From positions 4,196 to 11,216 of the forward strand of contig MIBD01000044.1 of the NCBI GenBank assembly GCA_001829395.1: 7,021 nucleotides of DNA, given 5' to 3'. Below are positions 5,813 through 7,021 of the stretch, in pieces. The notes beneath the pieces are model-generated. The model was not told the DNA's origin, made no database searches, and saw only the letters and a program-made list of their open reading frames with translations. Positions within the stretch are counted from its first letter, which is position 1. Every line of letters starts with the position of its first letter. The position numbers were made by a program, and so were the translations under genes. The DNA is from Spirochaetes bacterium GWF1_49_6 (GTDB lineage: Bacteria; Spirochaetota; Brevinematia; Brevinematales; GWF1-51-8).

Positions 5813-5894
5813 TGGAGAGGGATGGATTTGAACCATCGAAGGCGAAGCCAGCAGATTTACAGTCTGCCCCCTTTGGCCACTCGGGAACCTCTCC
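5813..5894 (-). tRNA. tRNA-Tyr, anticodon GTA
   Basis: On the minus strand the acceptor arms GGAGAGG (from 5894) and CCTCTCC (to 5814) pair completely and are followed by discriminator A at 5813. The anticodon stem GCAGA/TCTGC encloses the loop CTGTAAA, with anticodon GTA at 5860-5858. A long variable arm (TGGCTTCGCC region) gives the class II shape expected for bacterial tRNA-Tyr, and the T arm GATGG/CCATC encloses TTCAAAT. CCA is not encoded, so it must be added after transcription. No clear terminator follows. The gene converges with the small membrane-protein gene at 5414-5707, 105 nt away. Confidence 0.97.
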
Positions 5895-5917
5895 AAGCGT
5901 GTTTAAAAGCGGATATT

Positions 5918-5946
5918 ATTATATTACGCGATAGAGGTTTTGTCAA
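5918..5946 (-). promoter_or_regulatory. consensus sigma70 promoter of tRNA-Tyr
   Basis: Read on the minus strand, TTGACA (complement of 5941-5946) and TATAAT (complement of 5918-5923) both match the sigma70 consensus perfectly with a 17-bp spacer. The start would fall near 5911, about 17 nt before the mature tRNA 5' end. Such a full consensus fits the strong constant expression expected of a tRNA gene. Confidence 0.88.
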
Positions 5947-5982
5947 ATAAGTGAAAACTTTTTATCCGTTTTCGGGGATGAA

Positions 5983-6828
5983 ATGAAAAATAAAAAAAGT
6001 ACGCTCAGACCGATTTCAAAAAAGCTCGCGAAGCTGGAACGGGATTTTTTCGCCGCCATAAAAAAAACAGGGGAAAGTTTCCTGGAAGACGATATTCACA
6101 AACTGCGTATCCGAATCAGGAAACTGGCCGCGATTTTCGATATTATCCGGTTTTACGGATCGATGAAGGGCATCGATAAAATCACGAAACACTTCAAAAC
6201 AATCTTCAACGACCTGCAGGAGCTTCGCGATAAGCAGGTGCTGATCGGCATGGTTTCGGCGATGTCGGCGAAGTACCCTGAAACAGACGATTACCTCCGG
6301 GGGCTGATCGCCGAGGAAACCCTTCTGCATAATAAAGCGTGGAAGAGCCTGAAGGATACGGATATTGTCGACCTGCGGAACAAATTCGATCTGCTGCGTG
6401 AAGCCGCCGCGAATATCCCGATCGAGGGCGCATTGGAATGCGCGAGTATTGCCTATAAAAAGGCGTTGATAGCGAAACGGAGTATCAACCCGTCGCGAAT
6501 CCGTACCCTTCACCGCTGCCGTATCGAGTTTAAAAAGTTCCGCTATATCGTCGAGGCATTAGCCGATACCCTCGGGATCGGGAAGAGCGTCATCGCGCGG
6601 ATGAGCCGTTATCAGGACAAGCTCGGGTTAGTTCAGGACCTCGACGTGCTTTCCCGGAATATGAAAAACTTCCGTTACCGCGGCGGGAAGATCGACGGGG
6701 CGATTAAAGAGATCGAGCAGAGGAAAGCCCGCGCGGTCGAGGGGTTTTTACGACATGCCGATGATATTTCCGGTTTTTGGAAACATCGTGTAGAATCATG
6801 GATCACAATGAATCAACGGGGAGAGTAA
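5983..6828 (+). CDS. CHAD-domain protein (likely polyphosphate-binding)
   Basis: The 281-residue protein is almost entirely a CHAD domain, an all-helical fold with two similar halves. Each half begins with the family's basic motif: DDIHKLRIRIRKL near residues 36-48 (H39, R42, R46, K47) and LHRCRIEFKKFRY near 176-188 (H177, R180, K184, K185, R187). The later phrase YQDKLGLVQDLDVL fits the conserved helix that follows in the second half. CHAD domains are known to bind inorganic polyphosphate through these basic residues and are often found with polyphosphate granules or linked to CYTH phosphatases. No CYTH domain is fused and no ppk gene is visible here. The start ATG has a weak SD (GGGG, 5 nt spacing). 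It is divergent from tRNA-Tyr and overlaps its promoter region; its stop is one base before the lipoprotein start. Confidence 0.88.
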   Translation: MKNKKSTLRPISKKLAKLERDFFAAIKKTGESFLEDDIHKLRIRIRKLAAIFDIIRFYGSMKGIDKITKHFKTIFNDLQELRDKQVLIGMVSAMSAKYPETDDYLRGLIAEETLLHNKAWKSLKDTDIVDLRNKFDLLREAAANIPIEGALECASIAYKKALIAKRSINPSRIRTLHRCRIEFKKFRYIVEALADTLGIGKSVIARMSRYQDKLGLVQDLDVLSRNMKNFRYRGGKIDGAIKEIEQRKARAVEGFLRHADDISGFWKHRVESWITMNQRGE

Positions 6829-6829
6829 A

Positions 6830-7021
6830 ATGAAAAAACTAATATGCCTTGCGGCTTTTTTCGCGCTTATCGGGTGCTCGGCGGATATCGAATTTAACCC
6901 AGCGCCGTTACCCGCGCAGATCGATTCCGGGAATTTCAGCGCGTTTCCGGTAGCCCTGAACGGGTACTCATGCCGAATCATAAAAATCAGCAACTATACC
7001 GGGACAATCGATACGAACGGC
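6830..7021 (+). CDS. lipoprotein of unknown function (partial, 3' end outside window)
   Basis: An ATG at 6830 opens a frame that remains open through the window end (64 residues seen). MKKLICLAAFFALIGC is a compact lipoprotein signal peptide: two Lys, a hydrophobic core and a lipobox LIGC, with Cys16 as the predicted lipidated residue. After it come SADIE and a Pro/Ala-rich stretch, then FPVALNGYSCRIIKISNYTG, which I do not recognise. GGGGAGAG at 6818-6825, inside the end of the CHAD gene, is the SD. The one-base gap to the CHAD stop indicates co-transcription and likely translational coupling. Asp and Ala at +3/+4 with Ser at +2 give no firm inner- versus outer-membrane prediction outside enterobacteria. 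Confidence 0.85.
   Translation, partial: MKKLICLAAFFALIGCSADIEFNPAPLPAQIDSGNFSAFPVALNGYSCRIIKISNYTGTIDTNG

Noticed and set aside
5711..5896. 61-codon minus-strand frame
   Set aside because: It reads through the tRNA-Tyr gene; the peptide phrase SGQRGQTVNLL is the familiar artefact of translating a tRNA.

Overview
This is a bacterial chromosomal window. The genes are moderately GC-rich and the gaps are clearly A+T-rich. A lipobox precursor at the right edge and an exported FecR-domain protein suggest a diderm (Gram-negative type) bacterium. A spirochaete or another deep-branching diderm would fit, but no lineage marker is present and I do not assign a taxon. No phage, CRISPR, conjugation or restriction genes are visible.

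Layout, left to right. Positions 1-32 hold the first codons of a minus-strand gene that leaves the window, with a strong Shine-Dalgarno (SD) sequence just upstream. Positions 33-598 are an A+T-rich gap without a convincing gene. It holds several hairpins, a 16-bp perfect palindrome and a transposon-end-like inverted repeat touching the next gene. Positions 599-2276 are a minus-strand pair: a CorA-type metal transporter followed, 16 nt later, by a metal-dependent O-methyltransferase. From 2351 the plus strand carries a sigma70-like promoter, a class I methyltransferase (2412-3092) and an RtcB RNA ligase (true start probably TTG at 3265). The last two are separated only by a MITE-like inverted-repeat element. 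Next come a secreted FecR-domain protein (4521-5351), a very clear intrinsic terminator (5358-5388) and a 97-residue membrane-anchored protein of unknown function (5414-5707). A minus-strand tRNA-Tyr (5813-5894) follows, with a consensus promoter that reads away from a CHAD-domain gene (5983-6828). One base after the CHAD stop, a lipoprotein gene starts and runs off the window.

How the parts may work together. The CorA/O-methyltransferase, methyltransferase/RtcB and CHAD/lipoprotein pairs each look co-transcribed from spacing; functional links within the pairs are not evident from sequence. The most informative structural event is the approximately 157-160 bp element between the second methyltransferase and rtcB. 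It has terminal inverted repeats and is flanked by the direct repeat AATAGGG, which now supplies the stop codon of one gene and the start of the SD of the next. It appears to have split a formerly tight gene pair, and it carries an ATG that can mislead start calling for rtcB. I see no clearly new multi-gene system. The less ordinary items are this element, the structured gap at 33-598, and the unknown membrane protein placed directly behind a strong terminator.
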